Source of the DNA: Henckelia pumila
Taxonomy: Eukaryota; Streptophyta; Magnoliopsida; Lamiales; Gesneriaceae
Direction: 5' to 3'
Length of the DNA: 64,000 nt
NCBI RefSeq assembly: GCF_033568475.1
Contig: NC_133123.1
Location: 161,897,753 to 161,961,752, forward strand
Position numbers and translations under genes: made by a program. How positions within the stretch are numbered: the first letter of the stretch is position 1; every line of letters starts with the position of its first letter. This document shows, one piece after another, positions 27,407 to 38,900 of the stretch. The notes beneath the pieces were generated by a model. It ran no database searches, was not told the DNA's origin, and saw only the letters and a list, made by a program, of their open reading frames with translations.

Positions 27407-27943
27407 TCAAAATAACTCGGGGTGCTCGGCTAACATCCGACTCTCCAACTCCCAAGTAGTTTCCTCTGTACCTCTGCGCTGCCACTGTACCATCGCCAAT
27501 GGTATACGCTTGTTACGAAGTAGCTTGTCCTTCCTGTCTAGAATCCGCAGGGGTTTCTCCACATATGATAGATCCTGATCTACCTTTAACTTGGTGGGAT
27601 GCAAAATATGCGACTTGTCCGCCACGTACTGCCTCAACAAGGACACATGGAACACATCGTGAATCTTCGAAAGATCGGGTGGCAAGGCCAGACGATAAGC
27701 CACGTCCCCAACCTTCTCGAGAATCTCGAAAGGACCAATAAATCTCGGTGTCAGCTTAACCTTGCGACCAAATCTCATCACCTTTCGGAAAGGTGACACA
27801 CGCAAGAACACATGCTCTCCCACCTCGAAGTGTAACGGTCTCCGGTGAGTTTTCGCGTAGCTAGCTTGTCGATTCTGGGCCGCCTTAATCCTGCATCGGA
27901 TCAACTCCACTGCATTAGTCATCTGCTGAATCATCTGAGGATC
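27407..27943 (-). pseudogene. Element A gag-pol, 3' segment (integrase C-terminus and chromodomain)
   Basis: This open stretch continues the reading frame that is cut at 48552, once element B and one copy of its CTCAA duplication are set aside. It begins within the integrase region, contains the GPFEILEKVGDVAYRL block found in gypsy integrases, and ends with a chromodomain-like IPLAMVQWQRRGTEETTWEL and HPELF. Chromodomains of this type guide integration to marked chromatin. It cannot be expressed as part of A because B separates it from the rest. Confidence 0.85.
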
Positions 27944-27948
27944 CTCAA

Positions 27949-29922
27949 TGTGAGACCTCGGTTCTAAACATCTAATAAAGGAGTAAACTAACTAACAAGC
28001 AAGGAAAGGGCAAGACATTTTTTTTTTTAAACAGGGCCCGTGCGGCCGTGCCTCATCAGGCGCAGGCGCGCATGGCGCCCTGGCTCATGCATGGCCGCGC
28101 CCTTCCGAGGTGCAGGCGCGCATGACGCCCTGCCCGAAAAGGGGCGCAGGCGCGCGGGCGCGCCTCCTTGGCTGCTCCGGTGTTAGAAATTGCCAAAATT
28201 AAGAACATCAAGCCATACAATACTCCGAAACATAAACATGCGTTACAAACTTGATTCCTCAAATTAAAACATGAGTTCTGGAGTTCAACAACCAAACCAA
28301 AGTCGAGAACATGCAACAACAATATAACGATGAAGTTCGATAACTGAACATGTTCTAACATAAACTAGATTGGCATGCTAAAATCGACTTCTAAACCGAG
28401 TCTCACTTCTACATCTTTCCCTCGAAGCTAACCATGTCTCTTCTGACTTGTTCCTGACCCACCTGTTGCCAAGTACACATACAAAGCAAAGCAACAGCCG
28501 GATAACCGGTGAGAATGATAATCCCAGTAAAAGCAACATATCAAATATTACAACAATAAACATGCTTTCAAGACAACAACGTAATCAATAACAATGAAAT
28601 GAAATGCATGTATTTAAACCGGGATATCAAATCTGATAAATGAGGGATTGCTGCTATGCTTTTGGGATCCCGAGGATGAGATCACGTGACGACTCACCGA
28701 CTCTCCCAATCGAGGTGGTGCCACGTATCCCACTCCTCTAGACTTTGAGAAACTATAATGAGTATGCTAGCACTAGGCGAAACGACTACGACCTAGGCCA
28801 CTCAATCATAGTTCCCAAACATCCAAACAAAAAGGGCGGTTCTGCCCGCTGAATCAACGTAGGCTCAAGATGAATGCATAACAGAAACATAAAACATAAG
28901 CCACATAGTTAAAAGCAAAATCAATCAACAAGACACAAGTTCCTCATGCTAGAACAAGTGTAGATGTAATATGTGATTTGAAAGGGAAACTCGAGAACCA
29001 ACTGTCCCGAGTATGCTATCCCGCTACGATGACTGCTTTTACCTTTCAATGTCGTAGATCCAACTTCGGACAAGCTACAACAAATGTTTGTATCAACAAC
29101 TATACAACCTAAACAACAAACAACGGTTCAAGGAAATCTCTTTACCGTTCTTCGTCCAACTCTCGACGAACAATGCTGCTAACACAGGGCTCGACAAACT
29201 CCAACGAATCTGTACGAATACAAGAGTTGATCAACAACCATGATCACTCACAAGCCAAAGCTTCAATCAATACAAAAATGGTTCGAAATCTCCAAAACTC
29301 AAACCGACGGCATAACGGCTATAAACTGAACAAACCGGAAACGCAGACAGCAGTTCAATACCGATATAACCTCATATCAATGCCCAAAACAACAAAAACA
29401 AAGAAAACCCATCAATCTCAAAATCCACATTTTCGAAAATGGCTTCCAAAAAATCATAACAAATCCGAACGTCGCTCTAATTCAAAACCGACAGATAATA
29501 AACGATCAGAACTCTGTCAAGAACAACATACTCGAATCTCGAACGATTCTAACAACATCCAAAAACTAGAATGTATCCGATCGTAGAAAAACTTACGATA
29601 TAACGGAGCTCTCGCTGCAGTGATCGCTACACTGCCTTCAGAAATAATTTCCAACAGCCGGATCAAGCTCGGAAGGAAATCTGGAAGCTCAAAAGCTCAA
29701 AGTGGCATCTACAATGGAGGTTCACGCCCAAGGGAGAAGATGAGGAGAAATGAAGACTAGTCTCAAGTGTAGATAATATATTAAACTCCAAAATTGCGTT
29801 TTAGTCCCTGAAATTTCCAAAATTTGCAAAAAGGACCCTGATCAAAATCAAGTCGGCTCTTGAACTCTGCAATCTCCGATTAACTCAAATAAACTCATTT
29901 AAGTTAAAAACGGGGCGTTACA
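27949..29922 (-). repeat. 3' LTR of element B
   Basis: Plus-strand edges TGTGAGACCTCGG and GGGGCGTTACA. It contains a GC-rich block (28035-28175) longer than in the partner LTR. The two LTRs differ by scattered substitutions at a few percent plus indels in that block. Confidence 0.92.
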
Positions 29923-29945
29923 ATTCTCCCCCACTAAGAAGAGAT
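29923..29945 (-). promoter_or_regulatory. Polypurine tract of element B
   Basis: Minus-strand sequence TCTTAGTGGGGGAGAAT next to the 3' LTR. It matches the tract of element D. Confidence 0.75.
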
Positions 29946-30020
29946 TTCGTCCTCGAAATCAACAAGCACCACAACTCATAAGATAGAATAAAGAACTAAA
30001 GACAGTAAGAAGAACTCACG

Positions 30021-32126
30021 TCATCCGAATAACTCCGGAAATCGTTGTCTCATGTCAGATTCTGTCTCCAAAGTCGCTTCCTCGACTCCGTGACGGCTCC
30101 ACTGCACTTTCACCAACGGGATCGACTTGGTTCTGAGTTGTTTCTCCTTTCGATCAAGGATCTGAATCGGTCGCTCAAAGTAGCTCAGAGTCTCGTCTAA
30201 CTCGGCTTCGTCAGGCTGAAGAATATGGGAAGGATCTGGATGATACTTTTGCAGCATAGAGACGTGAAAAATGTTGTGAATACCCGATAAAGACGGAGGA
30301 AGTGCAAGTCTGTAGGCAAGATCGCCTATCTTCTCGAGAATCTCGTATGGCCCGATGAATCTCGGAGATAACTTCCCTCTCTTACCGAATCTGACAGTGC
30401 CTCTGAACGGAGAAATCTTAAGGAACACACGGTCTCCCTGCTCGAAACTCAGAGGTCTACGTCTGACATTCGCATACTTTGCCTATCTATCTTGAGCTGA
30501 CTTCATTCTGGTCTGAATGATCTTAACCTGCTCTGCCATATCTCTAAGCATCTCCGGTCCCAAATCTGGTGACTCGGAAAAATCATCCCAAAACAGCGGA
30601 GATCGGTACTTCTTACCATACAAAGCCTCAAAAGGCGCCATACCAATACTCGCTTGGAAGCTGTTGTTGTAAGAAAACTCGACAAGAGGCAAAGAATCCT
30701 GCCAACTAGTGCCAAAGTCTAGCACTACCGCTCGCAGCATATCCTCTAACGTCTGGATAGTCCGCTCTGACTGTCCATCGGTCTGAGGATGATAAGCTGT
30801 ACTCAGATGCAATCGAATACCAAGTGCCCCCTGAAGACTGTGCCAGAAGTGAGAAGTGAATCTAGGATCTCTGTCTGAAACGATCGACTTCGGCACACCA
30901 TGCAATCTCACAACGTTGCTAACATACAACTCAGCCATCTGATCATGACGATACGTCATCCTGTACGGAATAAAACAAGCAGACTTCGTCAATCGGTCGA
31001 TCACTACCCAAATAGCATCGCATCCTCGAATGGATCGTGGTAGCTTCGTGACGAAATCCATGGAAATGTGATCCCATTTTCATTCAGGAACAGATAGACT
31101 GTGCAACAGACCTCCTGGTCGCTTTCGCTCTGCTTTCACCTGCTGACAATTCAAACACCGAGATACAAACCTCGCTCTTCATTCTCTTCCACCAGAACTA
31201 GTTCTTCAGGTCGTTGTACATCTTACGACCTCCAGGATGAATACTAAACCGACTGCAATGAGCCTCTCGAAGAATACGCTGTCTCAACTCCGAAATATCA
31301 GGCACAACAATACGGTTATTCACAAACAAAACATCATCTCTAACCTGAAATTCAGACTGATGCCCAGATCTGACTTTCTCTACTGAAACCTGAATGCACG
31401 GCTCAGACTTCTGTGCTTCTCTGATTGCAACAAACAACTCCGGCTCGGCTTGAATAGCAAACACTCTGATAGTCTCCCTATCTGTTTCAAACTCTAAACC
31501 AGAAGTGCAACAATCATCGATCAACTGAGAAACACCGATAGTAAAAAGAGATAAAGAACAAAGCTTTCGGCTCAAGGCATCTGCAACTGCATTCGACTTT
31601 CTCGGATAATACTTGATTTCACAGTCAAAATCCTTCAACAGGTCTAACCATCTTCTCTGTCTCATATTCAGCTCTGCCTGTGAAAACAAGTACTTAAGGG
31701 TCTTATGGTCAGAAAAGATCTCGAAAGACTTACCATACAGATAGTGACGCCAGATCTTCAGAGCAAAGACGATCGCGGCTAGTTCAAGATCATGAACCGG
31801 ATAACGAGTTTCGTGCGGTTTCAACTGCCTCAATGCATACGCCACCACATGCTTATGCTGCATAAGAACACAACCCAAGCCTCGGTTAGAAGCATCACAA
31901 TAGACTGTGAAACCTCCAGTACCCTTCGGAATAGAAAGAATCGGAGCACTGGTCAGTCTCCTCTTCAGATCAACAAAGCTAGCCTCACAATCTGGAGTCC
32001 AAAACAAAAGGCGCATTCTTCTGAGTCAGCTGGGTAATTGGCTTGGCAATAGACGAGAAACCCTCGATGAATCGGCGATAATAACCAACTAAACCCATGA
32101 AGCTTTGGATCTCAAGTACTGATGTC
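30021..32126 (-). pseudogene. Element B pol, 3' part: RNase H, integrase, chromodomain remnant
   Basis: Read from 32126 down, this holds the end of RT/connection ([14 protein letters not shown]), RNase H ([23 protein letters not shown]), the integrase zinc region ([12 protein letters not shown]), the integrase core (MDFVTKLPRS, VSDRDPRFTS, YHPQTDGQSERT) and a chromodomain-like tail (PLVKVQWSRHGVEEAT). Breaks: a one-base frameshift near 32003, stops at 31200-31198, 31082-31080 and 30485-30483, and an 8-base loss near 31175. The same region in element D is the comparison. Non-functional. Confidence 0.88.
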
Positions 32127-33987
32127 TGAAAGAGTGGGTGCCCAGTGAGCCAACTTGTGGCTATGGGCTTTGATGACTCTTTGTAAAAACAATCTTTTGT
32201 TTAATGTAATTTACACTTTTATTAATGGCAATGACTTTATATTACTTCATATTGTTATATTGTGATATACTATTGTTGTTTTGATAAAGACCTTGAATAT
32301 ACCATAGTGTATGTAAGATGTGGTAGAACATGGAGATGTCTATCATGAAATACATCTTATAGTCACTGTATATTCTAAACTGTTCCTAGTCGATTGAGCC
32401 GTCCGATAATAAGGATAAGGATCGCTCGAGTTTGAGACTAGCATTTGCGATGCGGAGTACCACGTTTCATTGGTAGGGAACATAGAGATGTTCGAAGCAT
32501 GCAAATGGATATTCATAGGATGAATAATCGAACTACCCTATCCGGACTTTCCAAGTGGTTATCACTTATCGAGTGGATAAAGTCCGCGGTTTTGGTTGTA
32601 CACCATTAGTCCTTACGACTTGAAACATCATGGAGACTCTATATGCTAGTGCTGTGCTTTGACTCGTTTACCGACTCTATGGGGGTCATCAGGTGTCGAG
32701 ATTGGGTACAGTTACGACACATATAGGAGTCGATGCATTGTTGTCAAGGATTCACCACATACTTGCGAGTGTGGATATCCTATGCGATCTGAGGAGATAT
32801 TAGTGTGACGAATCTCTGGCCAGAGTACTTGATGTGATTTAAGAAATGGTTTCTTAGTAGCACATGCGATGTCACTAATTTGATCTTCAAGATGTATTGC
32901 ATAGTTATCGAATCTTGAGCGACTCTCGATATACCAATGGTTGTTGATTCGATCGGGATATATGGATGAAGGGACCGTACTGTACGCTAACCAAAATCTA
33001 CTGGTTCTTGTAGGCACTATCAGTGATACCTAGGGAATCATGGGGCGATGTTGCTAGGCGCTTTACCATGATTCGTTGGGCAAGTCGGAAAGTGTTGTTC
33101 CGAGTCACAAGGAGTTGTGAGCCCACGGCTAGCTGTATCCCTGAACCATTGAGGGTCACACAGTGTAATGGAGTTTTAATCCCCGTTGAGATAGTTAAAT
33201 TTAAAGAGTTAAATTTAATGAACTAAGGAGTTGGACTTCTTAAATAAGAGTAAGGGAGTAGGATTTCCTAAAATGACATAGGGATGGACATTTTTGGAAA
33301 CCACTGAATTCGGATTCAGGAAAATTTATTTTGACTTTAAAACGTGCAGAAATGGTTTCTGTGCACATTGGTGAAATCGTTTCATCAATCGGAGTCACGA
33401 TGAATTTTATATTAATTTCTGAACGAGCGGGCTTTGCTTGTCGGGCCCCAACTTATGATTAATGGGCCCTAAGGTGTTAGTGGCCTGCATTATAAATAAG
33501 TTATTGCAGTACAGAAATTACACACAACAGGTCATAATTTTTGAGACAGAGAAAATTTTCGAACCCTAGCTCTCTCTCTCTGTTCGGCCGACCCCTCCCC
33601 CTCTGCCCGAGATTTTCCGGTCTGTGATTTTGAATTGCAGTCTGGAATAGCGAATCAGATTCGTTTATTCTCTTCGCAGAAAACTTCTGATAGATTTTCT
33701 AGTGCAATCTATCAGAGGGATTAAACCTCTGTTCGTGGACCTGATTGAAGGAGTTCATCGGTTCCAGGGAGAGACAACAAGAGCAGATCAAATCTGTTGG
33801 TGTCCATTAATCTCGTTGCGAGATTGGAGGTAAAATTTAATTAATTGTTATTTGAATTTTACACACTAATAATTTAATCGTTGAACGGTTGATACCCACA
33901 CTATGGAATTGTTCCATAACAAAATTTTTAAACTTCCGCTGCACCGGGTATCAATCGTGATTGATCTGAGAGCCGCGTTTTCCAACA
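32127..33987 (+). repeat. 5' LTR of element C
   Basis: 1861 bp, TGAAAGAGTGGGTGCC to GTTTTCCAACA. TATAAATA is at 33491-33498. The sequence is almost identical to the 3' LTR and a few percent different from the solo LTR at 41546-43407. Confidence 0.95.
33490..33498 (+). promoter_or_regulatory. LTR promoter TATA box, element C
   Basis: TTATAAATA in the 3' third of the LTR, with transcription likely to begin about 30 bases on. The same motif is in both other LTR copies. Confidence 0.6.
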
Positions 33988-33988
33988 G

Positions 33989-34003
33989 TGGTATCAAAGC
34001 CAG
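33989..34003 (+). promoter_or_regulatory. Primer-binding site of element C
   Basis: TGGTATCAAAGCCAG follows the 5' LTR after one base. It is close to the complement of the initiator methionine tRNA 3' end used by most plant copia elements. Confidence 0.75.
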
Positions 34004-34116
34004 GTTGCTCAGATCAAACGATTGAATTAATCAATTGTACAAAATTTTTGAGTCTCGGTTTTTGAAACAAAATAAATATTTTTTAAATAAAAAAAAAAAA
34101 AAAATTTCGGGGCAAA

Positions 34117-34470
34117 ACCCGGGCAGCGATTGGATCGCTGCCCGGAGGGGGCGGCGATGGTCGCTGCCCCCGGGGGAGGCGCACGGCGCCGCCCAAAGGG
34201 GGCGCACGTCGCCGCCCAGGGCGGCGCACGGCGCCGCCCAGGGCAGCGCTGGGCGCTGCGCAGGGCAGCGCTCGGCGCTGCCCAGGGGCGGCGCACAGCG
34301 CCGCCCAGGGGCGGCGCTCGGCACCGCCCAGGGCGACGCACGGCGCCGCCCAGCGGCGGCGCCAGGCGCCGCCAGGGCAGCAATTGTTGCTGCCCTAAGG
34401 GGGCAGCCGGGCTGGCCCCGGCCCGCGCCACGGGTGCGGGCCGGCCCGGGAGTGTCCCGGGCGGCCCGCG
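34117..34470. repeat. Extremely GC-rich minisatellite-like block in the C leader
   Basis: About 350 bp composed almost wholly of G and C, built from degenerate copies of GGCGGCGCACGGCGCCGCCC alternating with GGCAGCGCT..GCGCTGCCC. It is rich in palindromes. It lies between an A-run and strongly AT-rich sequence, so the base composition switches abruptly on both sides. Long open frames on both strands here are composition artefacts. Confidence 0.8.
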
Positions 34471-34689
34471 GGAAAAATTATATTTTTATTTAAAAATTAA
34501 TTTTAATATTTAAAATTTTATTTTTGGTCCGGTCAAAAATTGTTTTTGATTGGTTCACGAGATTTCGGATCGAATTGTTCGAGTCCGTAAATTTTAAAAT
34601 TGATTTTGGATAAATTTGAATTTTTGGAAAATTTTAATATTTTATCCGTAAATTGAATTTTGAAATCAATTATTTTGGTACAATTGATG

Positions 34690-34845
34690 ATAAGATATGA
34701 TCTTATGATATATTAAGTAAAATATGATTTTATTTGTAAAATTGGATTTTATAGATAAAATATGATTTTATTTGATATAGAGATAAAATATGATTTTATA
34801 TGTGAAATGAGATTTTATATATAAAATATGATTTTATCTTGTTTA
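34690..34845. repeat. AT-rich tandem repeat in the C leader
   Basis: Phrases such as GATAAAATATGATTTTAT recur five or six times at spacings of about 20-40 bp. Confidence 0.7.
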
Positions 34846-35522
34846 AATTTGAATTGCCACAGCATGTTATCCAATAAATTAATTTTGAATTAAATGTTAT
34901 TGGATAAGGATGATCGATTGCCATGACCAATTTTGTAGGTGTATGTTAGGAATTTACATTTTGTCTTTATTATTGTTGGTTTTATTAATGGGCCTGGTTT
35001 ATGGCCCGATATGAATGTCATATGTAATAAAAGTGGGCTTGGTTTATAGCCCGTTCCCACCCCCTAAAAATGTATCCCCTACTTGTCATTGTTATTTATT
35101 TTAATACATTAGATTTAGTGGGAGATCAAGATTTGAAGATGGTGGGCCCAGCAGACAATGAAGACTGAAGAAATGTAAATTGGAAGCATATGTAATAGGA
35201 TTGCATTTGCATACTGCATATTACCTAGGATTGGACTAAGACCCGTGATTGGCAACCACGGGTCAATTAGAAATGGAATCGATCATCCTATATAATATGT
35301 GATATTATGATTGTATGCATGTTTAGACATAAATTGCGTGAATCCGGCAATGCATGCAATAAATTAAATATGATGAGACAAATATTTTTATAAATAAAAT
35401 CCCTCATTTTAAATATGATTTAAAATTTATATCAAGATAAATAAAGGAAATTTAAATATTGTTTAAATGTTCCTACCTTCCATCAACGGTCAATGTATGT
35501 GACGCTACCCGCGGATACGGTC

Positions 35523-35805
35523 CGGCTCATATTATTGGGGGGGCCCGTCCGTCGGAAAGCTGTACATTGGATCGACAAATGTTGTAAGTTGGGTGGAACT
35601 CCCATGGGATCGGCTCATATTATTGGGGGATCCACATGGCGACCGTCCATCACAACTTAATATTGATGGGTCATCTTGACATGTCACTTTAAACGGCGTC
35701 ATATTATTGGGCCCTTATTGGACATGAGGTAAAAACATGGGGGTTGCTTTGGAAGCAATTGGGCTCTACCTTTTGAGAATTATGGTTGGCTGATATTATT
35801 CGGGA
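35523..35805 (+). repeat. Four spaced ATATTATTGGG motifs in the C leader
   Basis: GGCTCATATTATTGGG or close variants occur near 35525, 35611, 35697 and 35789, about 85-90 bp apart, ahead of the coding frame. The last copy is changed to ATATTATTCGGG. Confidence 0.7.
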
Positions 35806-35993
35806 CCATAAGTTTGTCAATTGGACTCCATGTTCTCACTAAGGAAAAAGTTTCCCGTTTTCACTAGAGGGTGGTGAAATCGTTAAAATAGTGGGAGTGA
35901 GATTCATAAAATTAAATTCGCCTATTTTATGTCTTAGTAAATTGTTAAACAATCATTGATATATGTCTGTTTTTCTTTTCAGTATTTCATACA

Positions 35994-38900
35994 ATGAATT
36001 CGCGAAATCCATTATTCTCGATCCTCGAACAAAACAAATTGACTGGCGCCAACTATACGGAATGGTTCCGGAAGTTGAAGATTGTCTTAACTTCGGAGAA
36101 AATGCTCTACGTGTTAGAGAAAGCACCTCCGAAGGAAGCACCAGCTGACATAAGTCCGGAGGAATTGGCCAAACTTGATGCATGGTGTGACCATGACATC
36201 AAGACCAAATGCTATATGCAAGCCTCGATGTCTGATGAACTCCAGAGGCGATTTGAGGACACGGTGAATGCTGCTGACATTCATGCGCAACTCAAGGAAC
36301 TTTTTGGGGCTCAGTCGAGGGCTGAAAGGTTCGCTACTGTTAAGGAGTTGATGACGTGCCGCATGCGTGAAGGGACTTCGGTCCGTGATCATGGGGTACG
36401 AGTGATTTGGCTCATACAGAAGTTGGCGACCCTAGATTTGGTGTTGGAGCATGAACTCAATGTGGATTTATTGCTTCTGTCTCTTCCTTCTTCATTTGAT
36501 GGATTTGTGATAAATTTTAATATGAACAAGATAGAGGCCACCCTTGAAGAGATGGTCAATATGCTCGTTACATATGAATCCACACTTAAGAAGGATAAGC
36601 CAGCTTTCTTGGTGGGCTCCTCATCTTCTGCGAAGAAGGGGCCAAGTATGAAGGGCAAGAAACGTTCTACCCCACCCAAGAAAGTCGAGCCCGAGAAGAA
36701 GCAAAAGACAAAGGCTTCAAACAATGGAAAATCCAAGGATGTTTGCCATTACTGCAAGAAGCCGGGTCATTGGAAGCGCAACTGCAAGGAGTATCTTGAG
36801 CAGTTAGGAACTGCAAAGGGTATGTTCTATATTGAAATAAACATGTCACTTAATACAACTTCTTGGGTATTGGATACCGGATGTGGATCTCACATTTGCA
36901 ATGATTTGCAGGTGATGACAAGAAGTCGCAGGCTTAGAATGGGTGAGACCCAGCTGAGGCTCGGGAATGGTTCCAGAGTTGAAGCTACGGCCATTGGAGA
37001 TGTTTGTTTGATTTTGCAGAATGGTTTTAAATTATTGTTGAGAGATATTTTATTTGTGCCAGATTTAATTAAAAACATTATTTCTATTTCTATGCTTGAT
37101 AGAGATGGTTATTCTTGTAATTTTGTGAATGGGATTTGCAATATTTACAAGAATGAATGTTTAATTGGAAATGGACAACTTGAAAACGATCTATACAATT
37201 TAAAACTAAAAGACGTTCCAGTGAATTGTATTGACAAACCGGCGACAACAAACAAAAGAAAAATCGATAGTCAAAACCCGGCAAACCTTTGGCATGCTAG
37301 ACTAGGTCATATTTCCTCAAGGAGGATGAACAAGCTAGTGGGAGAGGGCATGTTTGATATGTCTAATATTAACTCTCTACCTACTTGTGAATCCTGCCTA
37401 AAAGGAAAAATGACTAAATCTCATTTTAAGGGGAAGCCTGAGCGTAGTCAAAATCTGTTGGATTTGATCCATACAGATGTTTGTGGTCCATTTAGAGTAG
37501 GGACTCAACATGGCCACACCTACTTCATTACCTTTACTGATGATTATTCAAGGTATGGGTATTTATATTTAATGAAATATAAGTCTGAAGCATTTGAAAA
37601 GTTCAAAGAATTCAAGGCTGAAGTAGAAAACAAGCTAGGTAAAAGTATTAAAGCACTTCGATCGGATCGAGGTGGAGAATACTTAAGTACCGAGTTTTTG
37701 GACTATCTAAAAGAGAATGGGATTCTCTCTCAGTGGACTCCTCCTATGACACCACAGCTGAATGGTGTATCGGAGCGTCGTAATCGAACTTTGTTGGACA
37801 TGGTTCGATCTATGATGAGCTTCACTGAGCTTCCACCTTCGTTTTGGGGCTATGCGCTTGAAACGGCGGTATTGTTGTTGAACAACGTCCACACTAAAGC
37901 AGTGGACAAAACACCATACGAGTTATGGAATGGCAAAGCTCCTAAGTATTCGTACTTGAGGATTTGGGGATGTCCCGCTTACGTGAAGCGGACAGTGGGA
38001 GATAAGTTGGATAGTCGATCCAGTTTATGTTATTTTGTAGGGTATCCGAAGAATTCAATCGGATATTATTTCTATTATCCTGCTGAAACAAAGGTGTTTG
38101 TTTCACGGAATGCCACCTTCTTGGAGAAGGAATTCTTATTGGATAAGAAAGGCGAGATGATGGAACTCGAAGAAGTTCGAGAAGAGCCCGAAATACAAAA
38201 TAACGATCCTACACCTCAGGAACCATTGCTGGACACGCCTGAACCTAGAAGATCCGAGAGGACTTCTAGACCTCCTATTCGATATGGTCTTCTTCTTGAA
38301 GGGGATCAACATGAACCCGAAATTGGATGTGATCCAAGAAACTTCAAGGAAGCAATTTCTGATGCGGATTCGAATTTATGGCTTGAAGCTATGCAGTCAG
38401 AATTGGATTCGATGCATACGAACCAAGTCTGGTCTTTAGTAGATCCTCCCGATGGAATTGTTCCAATAGGGTGTAAATGGATCTACAAGAGAAAGCTTGG
38501 GCCTGATGGTAAGGTATTGACCTACAAGGCGCGATTGGTGGCGAAAGGTTATACTCAAAGGCAAGGAGTTGACTATGATGAAACCTTTTCACCAGTTGCT
38601 ATGTTCAAGTCCATAAGAATCCTTATTGCCATAGCTGCATGGTATGACTATGAGATATGGCAAATGGATGTGAAGACTGCTTTTCTTAATGGAGACATTA
38701 AGGAAGAAATCTATATGAAGCAGCCAGAGAGGTTCACATCCATGGGAAGCGAGCATAAGGTATGCAAGCTTCAGAGATCAATTTATGGTCTAAAACAAGC
38801 ATCAAGAAGTTGGAACCAGAAATTTGATGAAACAATAAAAGATTTTGGTTTCATCAAGAACCCGGAGGAACCGTGCGTGTACAAGAAAGTAGTTAAGGAT

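Noticed and set aside
29173..29586. 137-residue open frame repeated at 47804-48217
   Set aside because: Both copies are inside the LTRs of element B and antisense to it. They are duplicated because LTRs are duplicated, and no known domain or codon signal is seen.
32712..33017. 101-residue frame repeated at 40508-40813 and 42147-42434
   Set aside because: Part of the element C LTR and its solo relative, on the antisense strand; repeated only because the LTR is.
34027..34513. Long Ala/Pro/Arg-rich frames on both strands
   Set aside because: Produced by the GC-rich repeat, where stop codons are rare in every frame.
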